From assembly GCA_047528285.1 (NCBI GenBank), contig CP180022.1:372001-436000 (forward strand): a stretch of 64,000 nt of DNA, read 5' to 3'. Below the pieces are notes generated by a model. That model was not told the DNA's origin, searched no databases, and saw nothing but the letters and a program-made list of their open reading frames with translations. A program made the position numbers and the translations under genes. Positions 1 through 9,600 of this stretch are shown one piece after another. The first letter of the stretch is position 1. Every line of letters begins with the position of its first letter. This stretch comes from G047528285 sp047528285. Lineage in GTDB: Bacteria; Pseudomonadota; Gammaproteobacteria; Enterobacterales; Enterobacteriaceae.

Positions 1-177
1 TACGGCGACGCCGCATTCAATAAGCAATTGAATGGCTGCAACCTAAATCGTCTATTTTTACACGCTTGTGCACTGCGCTTTAATCATCCCGGCATCAATA
101 AAAAAATACATATCGAGGCGCCACTGGATGAATCGTTACAGCAATGTCTGCTTTACCTACGCACCCATCACAAATAG
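1..177 (+). CDS. rluC: RluC C-terminus, 23S rRNA pseudouridine synthase (partial, cut by window edge)
   Basis: The window opens in frame and reads 58 residues to a TAG stop. They match the RluC tail: GDAAFNKQL, then LNRLFLHACALRFNHP, then IEAPLDESLQQCL. RluC makes pseudouridines at 955, 2504 and 2580 of 23S rRNA (E. coli numbering, family knowledge). The catalytic RLD motif would lie upstream, outside the window, so intactness cannot be judged. In the ancestral order rluC sits just before yceF-yceD-rpmF-plsX, and yceD does follow here after a 3 kb desert, which supports the call. No terminator is obvious after the stop. Confidence 0.85.
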   Translation, partial: YGDAAFNKQLNGCNLNRLFLHACALRFNHPGINKKIHIEAPLDESLQQCLLYLRTHHK

Positions 178-3100
178 CCGCATCAACAATATTCGAGCTC
201 TAAAAATATAATTAAAGTTTATGATACACATATAAAAGCAATTAATTTGTTTTCAAAAAAAAATACCGCCTACTAAATGAAAATTTGAATTTTACAAGAA
301 TTAGAAAACTGAGATATTTATTCAAATACTTCATTTTAGTCATATTTAATAAATTAACTCTAACCAGAAATTATTAAATAATCGAAAGATAGATAAATAA
401 ATATTAAAAAAATATTGAATACTCTTACATTTATTTACCAAGGTGATGAGTATGGTGGAATCATGAATCATATTAATTAATTATGTATGTTTTTTATTTT
501 TTAATAATGAATCATGACAAAAATTTTACTATCCTCCATTTGTTACACTAAAACAGATAGAGTTTAATCTGATGATTGGAATTAAAATTTATTAAAAATT
601 TCTATGAAATTTCTCTATTTCTCTGTCTTTAAATGAAATCAAGAATATTTCTCTCTGCTATCATAAGTATAAAGAATCAGTAAAAGTTTTAATACCTACA
701 TAAGACAATTTTATTTTACTCAAGAAAAACAACAACTTTAACGTGAAGAACCATGCTATCAGAGACTTAGTGTGGCAGAATTTCTTCAAATATATAAAAC
801 AAATATATAGACCACTATGCAATATCTATAAATTATCCATCTATACTAAAAATTCTATTCATTACTATATCAACGATAGTCATTATATGTAGCAATCTTG
901 ATTACCCTTCTTTATCACAAAAAAAATCAAAATAATTTTAAAATACGGATAAAAAAGATATAACCTTGAATGTTTTCTACTAAATATCTATGAATTAAAA
1001 TCTATTATATTCAGTTCAACAAAGACAGATAATGTTAAATATTTATCATCATGAACGTCAAAATATAAAATAAACATAATTAATACATATGAATTAAAAC
1101 AGAATATTAACATTAAATGTTAACCAGTTATCGAGTGTTTTTTGTAAAACCAAAATTAAATATTTAACATAATAACAATTATTACCAACATAAATACTCA
1201 GTTTCTGCATCTAAAATAAGTATTAAAATAATTCTAAAAACATGTTAAAACACAATATATAAAATATCAATTAAATTGTAACTATTAGATTTCTTGATAA
1301 AATATAAAATTCTATATTTTTTTTAGTGATATTAAAAATAATGATGGAATATTCCTACACGATCCATACAATAACACTATTACGACATATACTTGTTGTT
1401 TTACGTTAAAACCTCTACAACTCAGAGAATTGGATATTACATAAATACTCCTTCAGTTAAATTGAGTCCTAGTTTAGTAAAAGTATCCAGAAATAACATG
1501 CAGGTTAATTACTAATACTCTTGCTTATGTAAAAGAGATATTATAGAGAAAAACATTTCTTTTTATAAAAGAAATAACTTAACTATCAAATATTTACAAA
1601 TAAAATAAGTAAAAATTCCATACAAATGTCAATTTTTTAATTTATTAATAACAAATGCTCTTATGATTTTATTAAGACAAATCATAGAAAACACAACATG
1701 ATCCATATACGAAAGTATGGAAATAAAAAAATGCAATATAGTTTTAATGTTAGATTTATTTACTACTACATCTGTAACAAATGTTTTATAACTTTCCAGT
1801 TTACTTTACTTTATTGAGTAAATCTAAATTAATAATTTAATAAACTATTATTAATATAACAATGAATAGTATTCAAATTCAGAAACATTCTTCTAGAAAA
1901 TGTATTATTAATTTAAATACCTTATAAACTATTTAAAAATTACACAAAATAAGATCATTAAGATCATATTACACCGTTTTTTTAAATTGTTACCTTCTGT
2001 GAAGAAAGAACGATTTTTATATTAAAAAATAAAGGAAATTCTAAATAATTATTTTATGTTTATGATCGAATAAATAAAGACTTCACCTGATATTTTAATA
2101 AAAATGCACAAACCAAACATCACTCTTTTGTTAAAACTGCTAAAAATTAATAATCATGTTATTTATATAACTGAGTTATCTCCTGTTTATAATCTCCTCT
2201 TAAGCTCATATAACCATGTGTCAAGTAAACATATCAATAAGATAGGATTTAAACAATCAAAATCACCATATCAATATCAAGCATATTGATGTGTACTAAA
2301 TTTATTTTTAAAACAAAAATTTGGATCACAAGATTATTACTTGATATATATTTATTTACGAAGTCATCAGTAAATCTAAATTAGCTGTCAAAATTTTACA
2401 CAGAGTAATAACGGTGGCTAATAAAAACATGAAATATTATATTTCATATAAGTAAAACAATAAGTCTATTTTATCGAGACGTTTATCAAAAACAGATAAC
2501 AAATCTAATAAACCATTAGCTACAAACGAGAGAAAATAATCTAAATTGCAGAGGAAAATCAATATAAAGTATATAAACATTTAAAAACTCAATCGGAAAA
2601 ATATTGCTTACACTGAAGATAATAAATATACTAAAATTAATAATAAAAACATTTTCCGGTTTTATCTCGATACTAGAATCCCGTCTTTTATAAAAAATAT
2701 GCATTCCATAATAGATGGATCACTTATATATAAATTAATCCATGATTTAATGTTCTGCATATTAAATAAATATGAGAACTCCAATATTTTTTATTAAAAA
2801 TCCCAATATAACCTAAAAGGTTCTGAATCGGAATCAATGAATATACAAATAACAATTATCATTACCTTACTGCAAACCACTTTCAAAAAATAAACCTATT
2901 TTATTGATAAAATTAATTACAAACACAGAAAATTAAACTTATTAGATTAATATAAAATGGATATGGATATATAATACACAATCTGTGCAAAACATTCACA
3001 ATGAAATATTTCATATATGTTTAAATTTCTTCAGTATCACTTATAGGTAACAAAAATATAAAAAGAACTAGATTTTATTTATCACTATAGTATCAGATAA

Positions 3101-3218
3101 ATAGAAAACTTATTCTCCCCATTTTAAATTGTCTAGATTAATTAAATTAATCTGGATAAAACTAGTATAAAGCACCCTTTTTCTTTGACTCCAGCTCGTT
3201 ACAAAGTTAGTATGCCCT
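178..3218. other. Gene desert between rluC and yceD
   Basis: About 3 kb of extremely AT-rich DNA without a convincing gene. Only short AT-driven frames occur (61 and 62 residues near 2104 and 2516), with no motif or codon pattern I trust. In enterobacteria this interval normally holds yceF (a Maf-type pyrophosphatase) on the opposite strand. I could not read a yceF relic, and the interval is several times longer than that gene. The only feature is a promoter candidate at its right end, ahead of yceD. Confidence 0.7.
3185..3213 (+). promoter_or_regulatory. Candidate sigma-70 promoter for yceD-rpmF-plsX-fab cluster
   Basis: TTGACT (3185-3190) and TAGTAT (3208-3213) are separated by 17 bp, a good -35/-10 pair. 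It is the first G+C-richer stretch after the desert. The predicted start of transcription falls about 7 bp downstream, almost on the yceD ATG at 3219, so this transcript would be leaderless or nearly so for yceD. It would still serve rpmF and the fab genes normally. Confidence 0.5.
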
Positions 3219-3740
3219 ATGCAAAAGGCAAAATTACCATTGACCATTGATATAATTCCTGCCACTCAGAAACGCCTGAATTATGCAGCTGTCTATACAG
3301 CCGCACAGGTAACCCGTCTTGCAAAATCAGTAATAAGTGTAAATAGTGATGTTTCAGCTACATTGTCATGTGTAGTCAATAATCAAGAGCTACCGAAGAT
3401 AAGCAGCCAAGCGAACGTAAAGGTGACTTTACTCTGCCAGCGTTGCAATCAACCGTTCGAACATAAAATACAAACGACGTTCACTTTCAGTCCATTCATT
3501 AGTAACAAACAGCCTCATGTTTTCCAGAAAACGCACGAAGCGAGTTACTTCACTGACTTTTGTAAACTCGATTTATTAGAAATAATTGAAGACGAGATTA
3601 TTATTTCATTACCTATATCGCCAATGCATGGTTTTGATCAATGTGAAGTATCCGCAACGGAACAAGTATTTGGTATAATTCCTGCCGAGGTGGAAAAAAC
3701 AAACCCATTTTCCATGTTAGTTAGTTTAAAGTACAAATAA
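3219..3740 (+). CDS. yceD: YceD, DUF177 protein linked to 23S rRNA and L32
   Basis: A 173-residue protein, the same size as E. coli YceD. It opens MQKAKLPLTIDI, has the central CQRCNQPF pair of cysteines typical of DUF177 and closes NPFSMLVSLKYK, like the E. coli NPFAVLASLKRK. The family is required for 23S rRNA accumulation and is nearly always placed directly before rpmF (family knowledge); the exact mechanism is unsettled. Here rpmF follows after 15 bp. The N-terminal third diverges more than the cysteine core. The start is the ATG giving the family's N-terminus, with little room for a leader. Confidence 0.9.
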   Translation: MQKAKLPLTIDIIPATQKRLNYAAVYTAAQVTRLAKSVISVNSDVSATLSCVVNNQELPKISSQANVKVTLLCQRCNQPFEHKIQTTFTFSPFISNKQPHVFQKTHEASYFTDFCKLDLLEIIEDEIIISLPISPMHGFDQCEVSATEQVFGIIPAEVEKTNPFSMLVSLKYK

Positions 3741-3755
3741 TAAAGGAGTAACGTT

Positions 3756-3926
3756 ATGGCCGTACAACAAAATAAACCCACCCGTTCCAAACGGGGTATG
3801 CGCCGTTCTCACGACGCGCTGACTACCTCCATTATATCAGTTGACAAAGTTTCCGGTGAAACCCACCTACGTCACCAGATCACCGCCGACGGCTTCTACT
3901 GCGGTCGTAAAGTTGTTAATAAATAA
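3756..3926 (+). CDS. rpmF: 50S ribosomal protein L32
   Basis: A 56-residue protein, MAVQQNKPTRSKRGMRR at the start and FYCGRKVVNK at the end, clearly L32 (57 residues in E. coli). L32 is a small basic protein of the large subunit. A good ribosome binding site, AAAGGAG, lies about 6 bp before the ATG. One residue has been lost in the middle compared with E. coli, and the conserved YYRGRK has become FYCGRK. It lies between yceD and plsX, as in all enterobacteria, coupling ribosome and lipid supply. Confidence 0.95.
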   Translation: MAVQQNKPTRSKRGMRRSHDALTTSIISVDKVSGETHLRHQITADGFYCGRKVVNK

Positions 3927-3943
3927 TTTTTGAAGACAATACA

Positions 3944-4978
3944 TTGAGACGTCTAACCCTTTCGTTAGATGCTATGGGCGGTGACTTCGGTCCCGCCGTA
4001 ACGTTGCCTGCAGCATTGCAAGCACTGGTTTTATATCCGCAAATTGAAGTGCTTTTTGTCGGTAATCCCGCAACAATCAATCCTTTACTGGTGAAAATTG
4101 ATTCTGTTTTGCGCGAGCGATTGATGGTCATACCCGCTGTCTCGGTTATTACCAATGACGCCAAACCATCGCAGGCCATACGGACAAGCCGAGGTACCTC
4201 CATGCGTGTCGCGCTGGAACTGCTCAAAAACGGGCGTGCCCAAGCCTGCATCAGTGCCGGCAATACAGGTGCGCTAATGGGACTTGCAAAATTAGTGCTA
4301 AAACCTCTTAATGGTATTATACGGCCAGCATTAATAGGGCTCTTGCCTCATCAAAAACAAGGAAAAACAGTACTACTGGATTTAGGCGCTAACGTCGTTT
4401 GTAATAGTTCAATGCTAGCGCAATTCGCTGTGATGGGCGCGGTGATGGCAGAACACATCGTAGGAATACATAACCCGCGCGTGGCTCTTTTGAATGTCGG
4501 CAATGAAAAAACGAAGGGCCTTGATCCCATTCAACACGCGGCAACACTATTACAGGATATTCCGTCAATTAATTATATCGGTTATCTTGAGGCCAATGAA
4601 TTATTAACGGGAAAAACTGATGTTTTGGTATGTGACGGTTTTGTTGGTAACGTCACATTAAAGACCATGGAGGGGGTAATAAGAGTTTTTCTGTCATTAC
4701 TGAAATCCTCTGATGACAGCAGGAGGCAAGGTTGGCTTATACAATGGGTTAAACAGTGGGTGAAAAAACGCCTGATGCGTCAATTCGGACAACTGAGTCC
4801 TGACCAATATAATGGTGCTTGCTTGTTAGGTTTGCGAGGCATTGTAATTAAAAGCCACGGAGCGGCAAATCAGCGCGCGTTTACCGCCGCTATCGAACAG
4901 GCAATGCAAGCGGTGGAGCGGCAAATCCCAGAGCGAGTAGCCGCACATTTGGATGCGATATTACCCAAGAGTGATTAA
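3944..4978 (+). CDS. plsX: Phosphate acyltransferase PlsX
   Basis: 344 residues. PlsX turns acyl-ACP plus phosphate into acyl-phosphate for phospholipid synthesis. The N-terminus RLTLSLDAMGGDFGP, the middle RVALELLKNGRAQACISAG and GYLEANELLTGKTDVLVCDG, and NGACLLGLRGIVIKSHGAA are hallmark PlsX blocks. The start is a TTG 17 bp after the rpmF stop; no in-frame ATG would preserve the conserved N-terminus. The C-terminal tail is about a dozen residues shorter than in E. coli. The usual GANVDCD reads GANVVCN, changing two conserved positions. fabH begins 6 bp after the stop, so the genes are cotranscribed. Confidence 0.95.
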   Translation: MRRLTLSLDAMGGDFGPAVTLPAALQALVLYPQIEVLFVGNPATINPLLVKIDSVLRERLMVIPAVSVITNDAKPSQAIRTSRGTSMRVALELLKNGRAQACISAGNTGALMGLAKLVLKPLNGIIRPALIGLLPHQKQGKTVLLDLGANVVCNSSMLAQFAVMGAVMAEHIVGIHNPRVALLNVGNEKTKGLDPIQHAATLLQDIPSINYIGYLEANELLTGKTDVLVCDGFVGNVTLKTMEGVIRVFLSLLKSSDDSRRQGWLIQWVKQWVKKRLMRQFGQLSPDQYNGACLLGLRGIVIKSHGAANQRAFTAAIEQAMQAVERQIPERVAAHLDAILPKSD

Positions 4979-4984
4979 GCGTAC

Positions 4985-5938
4985 ATGTTTACTAAGATTC
5001 TCGGCACCGGAAGTTATCTTCCAGCACATATCCGATCTAACGCCGATCTGGAAAAAATGGTAGATACCTCAGACGAGTGGATTGTCACCCGAACCGGCAT
5101 CCGAGAGCGCCGCATCGCAAACGCCAATGAAACCGTCTCAAGCATGGGGTATGATGCCGCTGAGCAAGCACTCAAGATGGCTGGTATCTCGGCAGGGAAA
5201 ATCGGTATGATTATAGTCGCCAGCACCTCATCAAGCCATGCGTTTCCCAGTTCAGCCTGTCAGATTCAGCGAAATTTAGGAATTAGGGATTGCATTGCTT
5301 TTGACTTAGCAGCAGCTTGCGCAGGTTTTACCTATACGCTAAGCGTGGCAGATACATATATCAAAAACGGTGCGCTTGATTACGCGTTGCTGGTCGGCTC
5401 CGATATACTAAGTCATACTCTTGATCCTGAAGATCGCGGTACGCTGATCCTCTTCGGCGACGGCGCGGGCGCGGTAGTGCTCGGACGTTCAGATACCCCT
5501 GGTATTATCTCCACGCATTTGCATGCAGATGGTCGCTATGGCGATTTGCTACAACTACCGTATCATAATCGAATGGATCCAACCGCTTCCACTTACCTAA
5601 CAATGTCAGGTAACGAAGTTTTCAAGGTGGCTGTTACTGAACTGGCACACATAGTCGACGAAACCCTCAGTGCCAACGCGCTCGATCGCCGCGAGTTGGA
5701 TTGGTTGGTACCTCATCAGGCAAACCTTCGTATTATTACCGCCACAGCAAAACGCCTGGGCATGGGCATGGAAAAAGTAGTTGTTACGCTTGACTGGCAC
5801 GGAAATACTTCCGCAGCATCAATACCGCTGGCGCTAGATGAAGCAGTTCGAGACGCCCGTATCAAACCGGGGCATCTGGTACTACTAGAGGCATTTGGCG
5901 GCGGTTTTACCTGGGGTTCGGCTCTATTAAGATTTTAA
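4985..5938 (+). CDS. fabH: Beta-ketoacyl-ACP synthase III FabH
   Basis: 317 residues, exactly the E. coli length. FabH starts type II fatty acid synthesis by condensing acetyl-CoA with malonyl-ACP. The catalytic triad is visible: Cys112 in AAACAGFTYTL, His244 in VPHQANLRI and Asn274 in HGNTSAAS. The C-terminal block LLEAFGGGFTWGSALLRF is intact. It starts 6 bp after plsX and is followed by fabD after 18 bp. Since fabF is a relic here, chain elongation must depend on another synthase, probably fabB elsewhere (inference). Confidence 0.97.
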   Translation: MFTKILGTGSYLPAHIRSNADLEKMVDTSDEWIVTRTGIRERRIANANETVSSMGYDAAEQALKMAGISAGKIGMIIVASTSSSHAFPSSACQIQRNLGIRDCIAFDLAAACAGFTYTLSVADTYIKNGALDYALLVGSDILSHTLDPEDRGTLILFGDGAGAVVLGRSDTPGIISTHLHADGRYGDLLQLPYHNRMDPTASTYLTMSGNEVFKVAVTELAHIVDETLSANALDRRELDWLVPHQANLRIITATAKRLGMGMEKVVVTLDWHGNTSAASIPLALDEAVRDARIKPGHLVLLEAFGGGFTWGSALLRF

Positions 5939-5956
5939 TATACAGGAAGTATAATA

Positions 5957-6889
5957 ATGTCTATTTTTGCAATGATATTTCCAGGACAAGGATCCCAGCG
6001 GGTAGGTATGCTAGCAGAGTTAGCTGAAAAATATGCGATAGTCAAGGCGATATTTTCCGAAGCCTCCTTGATCCTAGGCTATGATTTATGGTTATTAGTT
6101 CAGAAAGGCCCAGCTGACGAGCTAAATAAAACCTGGCGGACTCAACCCGCATTATTGGCATCATCTTTCGCTATATGGCGCGTCTGGCAACAACAAGGGG
6201 GACGCATGCCAGCGCTGCTAGCTGGGCACAGTTTAGGCGAGTATTCTGCGCTGGTCTGCGCGGGCAGTCTAAATTTTGCTACGGCAATAAGATTAGTAGC
6301 GCAACGTGGAAAACTTATGCAAAAAGCGGTACCAGACGGAGACTGTGGAATAACTGCTATCATTGGATTAAATAACGATGCCATTTCCCTAGCCTGCAAA
6401 CAGGCTGCACAAGGACAAGTGGTTTCACCAGGAATTTTTAATTCACCAAGTCAGGTGGTTATCGCCGGGCATAAGAAAGCAGTAGAGCGAGCTAGTATCG
6501 CCTGTAAAAAAGCCGGAGCCAAGCATGCACTGCCGCTGCCGATCAGCGTTCCATCCCATTGCGCCCTGATGAAGCCCGCTGCGGAAAAATTGGCGCTTAT
6601 ACTGAAAACTGTAACAGTTAAAACACCACAGATTCCCGTAGTTAATAACGTTGATGTACAATCAGAGAAGAATCCAGCTGCAATCCGACAAGCGCTGGTA
6701 CGTCAGCTTTATAGCCCAGTGCGCTGGATTGAAACCGTGGAGTACCTTGCAGCCCAAGGCGTGGAAGCATTATTGGAAATCGGTCCCGGTAAAGTACTTA
6801 CTGGACTGACAAAACATATTGTCGGCGGCGCCTTATCAGGCGCTGCTGTGAATGATCCTGCCTCATTAGCCACAGCAATTAAATACTGA
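5957..6889 (+). CDS. fabD: Malonyl-CoA:ACP transacylase FabD
   Basis: 310 residues. FabD loads malonyl groups onto ACP. FPGQGSQ at the N-terminus, nucleophile Ser92 in AGHSLGEYSAL, Arg117 and His201 in SVPSHCALM are all present. The C-terminal EIGPGKVLTGLTK is conserved. A ribosome binding site AGGAAG precedes the ATG. It lies between fabH and fabG with 18 and 14 bp gaps, a classical fab operon layout. Nothing suggests decay beyond ordinary drift, such as NFNSP becoming IFNSP. Confidence 0.97.
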   Translation: MSIFAMIFPGQGSQRVGMLAELAEKYAIVKAIFSEASLILGYDLWLLVQKGPADELNKTWRTQPALLASSFAIWRVWQQQGGRMPALLAGHSLGEYSALVCAGSLNFATAIRLVAQRGKLMQKAVPDGDCGITAIIGLNNDAISLACKQAAQGQVVSPGIFNSPSQVVIAGHKKAVERASIACKKAGAKHALPLPISVPSHCALMKPAAEKLALILKTVTVKTPQIPVVNNVDVQSEKNPAAIRQALVRQLYSPVRWIETVEYLAAQGVEALLEIGPGKVLTGLTKHIVGGALSGAAVNDPASLATAIKY

Positions 6890-6903
6890 AATTGAGGTTA
6901 TAG

Positions 6904-7638
6904 ATGAGCTTTAAAGGTAAAATTGCGTTGGTAACAGGCGCCAGCCGCGGTATTGGCCGCGCAATAGCAGAAATGTTCGCAGAACGAGGCGCGACAGTGA
7001 TCGGTACCGCTACCAGCAAAACAGGCGCAGATTCTATTAGCGCCTACCTAGGTAATAGTGGAGAAGGAATGGCGCTGGACGTTTCAAAAACTATATCTCA
7101 CGATGCTTTTTTAGAAAAAATGCATACAAATTTTGGAGATGTGAATATTTTAGTAAATAATGCAGGCATTACACGTGATAACCTGCTAATGCGCATGAAA
7201 GAAGATGAATGGCAATCTATTCTTGACACTAATCTGACATCCGTATACCGCATGTCCAAAGGGGTAATACGAGCCATGATGAAAGAGCGCTACGGAAGAA
7301 TTATTACCATTGGTTCTGTTGTGGGCTTGGTGGGTAATGCTGGACAGGCAAATTATGCCGCAGCTAAAGCCGGCATAATCGGTTTTAGTAAATCACTAGC
7401 TCGTGAAGTTGCCTCACGCGGCATCACGGTTAATGTTGTTGCGCCAGGATTTATTGCGACGGATATGACCAAAGCATTAACAGATGAGCGTCGTGCAAGC
7501 ATTTTGTCCCAAATTCCAGCAAATCGTCTTGGATATCCAAAAGAAATCGCTAGTGCTGTCGCTTTTTTCGCCTCAGAGGAGGCCGCATACATTACTGGAG
7601 AAACAATACATGTCAATGGCGGCATGTGTATGTTGTAA
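6904..7638 (+). CDS. fabG: 3-oxoacyl-ACP reductase FabG
   Basis: 244 residues, same as E. coli. This is the NADPH-dependent short-chain dehydrogenase that reduces 3-oxoacyl-ACP. The cofactor motif TGASRGIG (11-18), the NNAG block and the catalytic set Asn110, Ser138, Tyr151 and Lys155 (YAAAK) are intact. The C-terminus TGETIHVNGGMCML is typical. GAGGT lies upstream of the ATG. It is followed by a 152 bp leader to acpP, where the cluster switches to an ACP-specific leader. Confidence 0.97.
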   Translation: MSFKGKIALVTGASRGIGRAIAEMFAERGATVIGTATSKTGADSISAYLGNSGEGMALDVSKTISHDAFLEKMHTNFGDVNILVNNAGITRDNLLMRMKEDEWQSILDTNLTSVYRMSKGVIRAMMKERYGRIITIGSVVGLVGNAGQANYAAAKAGIIGFSKSLAREVASRGITVNVVAPGFIATDMTKALTDERRASILSQIPANRLGYPKEIASAVAFFASEEAAYITGETIHVNGGMCML

Positions 7639-7748
7639 AAAGCACGAAAATCATTTGCGTTATTTCTGGTAAAACCTGCAGAATAGCATAAAATCATGGT
7701 TCAACCAGCCAGGATTGAGTTGTATCTTTCAAAATTTTACACACTACG

Positions 7749-7772
7749 AAAACCATCGCGAAAGCGAGTTTT
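7749..7772 (+). promoter_or_regulatory. Conserved hairpin in the acpP leader
   Basis: An inverted repeat: AAAAC, two unpaired bases, TCGC, a GAAA tetraloop, GCGA, then GTTTT. It sits 18 bp before the acpP ATG, ahead of the ribosome binding site TAGGAAA. GNRA-capped stems are unusually stable. From memory the E. coli acpP leader is almost identical here, so this stretch has been held while nearby non-coding DNA decayed. A role in mRNA stability or translation of this very abundant protein is inference. Confidence 0.6.
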
Positions 7773-7790
7773 GATAGGAAATTTAAGAGT

Positions 7791-8024
7791 ATGACCACTA
7801 TCGAAGAAAGCGTTAAAGCAATCATCGCTGAGCAACTGGGTGTTAAAAAAGAAGAAGTCATAAATAATGCTTCTTTCGTTGACGATCTCGGCGCTGATTC
7901 TCTTGACACCGTTGAGCTTGTAATGGCACTAGAAGAAGAGTTCGATACCGAAATTCCGGACGAAGAAGCTGAAAAAATCACTACTGTTCAAGCAGCGATT
8001 GATTTTATTCAGGCTAGCCAGTAA
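7791..8024 (+). CDS. acpP: Acyl carrier protein
   Basis: 77 residues, one fewer than E. coli. ACP carries growing acyl chains on phosphopantetheine attached to Ser37 in the DSL motif of LGADSLDTVELVMALEE, which is intact. The acidic helix II recognition surface DTEIPDEEAEKITTV is unchanged from E. coli. The tail ends IQASQ instead of INGHQA. It has its own leader with a conserved hairpin, and a strong terminator starts 14 bp after the stop, so acpP now ends the transcription unit. Confidence 0.98.
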   Translation: MTTIEESVKAIIAEQLGVKKEEVINNASFVDDLGADSLDTVELVMALEEEFDTEIPDEEAEKITTVQAAIDFIQASQ

Positions 8025-8037
8025 GTAAAAAAACATC

Positions 8038-8067
8038 CTTAGGCGGTTACTTAACTGCCTAAGTTTT
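8038..8067 (+). terminator. Rho-independent terminator after acpP
   Basis: An 11-bp stem CTTAGGCGGTT / AACTGCCTAAG (one G-U pair) with loop ACTT, followed directly by TTTT. It lies 14 bp downstream of the acpP stop. It separates acpP from the fabF relic, consistent with fabF no longer being needed in the transcript. Confidence 0.75.
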
Positions 8068-8110
8068 CAATCCTAAAATAAACTATTTATTTTCTTCTTT
8101 GAAGAAAAAC

Positions 8111-9307
8111 ATATCTAAAGCATCCAGTACTTATTAGTGGACTGTAAGTAGGTGTTTTCCTTTATCGACAGCTATAACCAAAAAATCCCACATAGAGCAC
8201 GACAGTTTTCCTGGCAAAGTGGCAATGAGCTGATTGACCATAGTAGAACTATTATCTATACAACACATTTTGCAAGCTTAGTTGAAAATTTTTAATTTTG
8301 AAACTTCTTGATTGCATATAGAAGTTAAAAAGATTGATATTGCTCCATTTAAATATGGTGTCATCTGCATTCAGGGAATGCAAGGGAAATCTGCAGTCAG
8401 CTGTAACCACGTAGAAAAATAGACCAATCTTCGCGCGTAATATTAAGAATATTGAACATTTCCGGTTCGTATATCTAGCCCATATCGGTTGCTTGATTGA
8501 AAATCAAGAATAGCTTGCTTGTAAATATGGCACCACGTAAAATTAATTCGTTCCTCTTATCTTAAAGCATTATCATACAACTATTATTGATGGGTAATTC
8601 ATCCATCATATTTTGAGAAACCCAGCCTTACGTGGAAAAATCAACTCCATTGTTTCTCCTTTTTTCATCTTGTATCGCCGGCAGCGCATAATATTCCATC
8701 CATGCGTGTCAACACTCTTTAAAAGATCCACCATTCATACTTTGGTTAATACAGTGGGATATTTGAAAGACAAAACATCTTGGAGATAACTATATTGGGG
8801 GGGTATCCTTCAGGGCATTAATGTTAGACAGCAATGTGCTTACCTACCCATATGATTTTACCGCCGGAAATAGATTTTCTTGATTAAGAAAGAACAATTA
8901 ATGAAAAATACAATTTATCTAATACAAGCATACACCCTGGCGTATAAACATATCTCAATAATACAACTCCGGCAATTTTCCCCTACCGATCTCAAGACCG
9001 AAACTCAAAGCGGCATTCGCCAGAAAAATCACCACAAAGTGATTGTAGAGCATTCAGGAAATTGATGATAATCATCTTCTGCCGAATACAGCTAGATGGA
9101 AATACTCTCGAAGCGATCTTTGGACATATGAGCGTTACGCAATTCAAATACGCTTCTCATAATTAATCTGGATCCTCTCAACGAGAACTGCGTGATATAA
9201 ATCATTTACTAAAAGAATTTCGTTAAATTAAGAAAATTGATTACACCCTATATAACTCATTTAGGTTCGGCTGTATCAACGACTCTCTGGTATTCCGAGA
9301 AATTTAA
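8111..9307 (+). pseudogene. fabF: fabF relic, beta-ketoacyl-ACP synthase II
   Basis: Following acpP where fabF belongs, reading across frames gives ordered FabF fragments: VLISGL (for VVTGLG), QSGNELIDH near 8220 (for QSGISLIDH), YTTHFASLVENF near 8270 (for YATKFAGLVKDF), KKIDIAPFKYGVICIQGMQ near 8330 (for RKMDAFIQYGIVAGVQAMQ), HMILPPE near 8850 (for HMTSPPE), INLDPLNENC near 9165 (for INLDNPDEGC) and finally NSFRFGCINDSLVFREI plus TAA at 9307 (for NSFGFGGTNGSLIFKKI). Frameshifts and stops separate them. Length is nearly that of the intact gene, so this is erosion by point changes and small indels rather than deletion. Not functional. Confidence 0.9.
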
Positions 9308-9377
9308 TTTCTAATTACTTTTTTATCAAGCGATAGAAAAATATTTCTGTTATCTCACGCATAAACACAGGAAAAAT

Positions 9378-9600
9378 ATGTTGGTTTAACCGCCTATTCA
9401 ATAGGAAGATCACCGATCTCAAATACATTTCGAAAATGATTTTTACCAGCACTCAATTATTGGACGGTGAATTCTTTTTCAAACATGATATCTCGAACGG
9501 ATAATCTAAGCGACGCAATGATTATTTTTGCAATTTTTTGTTAACCATCTGCATCAAAAAAAACAAAGGAAGTGATACTAATTACCTGAGATTAATGTGA
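9378..9600 (+). pseudogene. pabC: pabC relic, aminodeoxychorismate lyase N-terminus
   Basis: About 70 bp after the fabF relic, where pabC belongs, an ATG at 9378 is followed after one frameshift by a frame reading ITDLKYISK-M-IFTSTQLLDGE. This aligns with the PabC N-terminus SDRATQFGDG-CFTTARVIDGK. Only about 50 residues are recognisable, and the rest is deleted or unreadable. PabC releases 4-aminobenzoate for folate synthesis; no intact copy is in this window. The right boundary is approximate. Confidence 0.6.
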
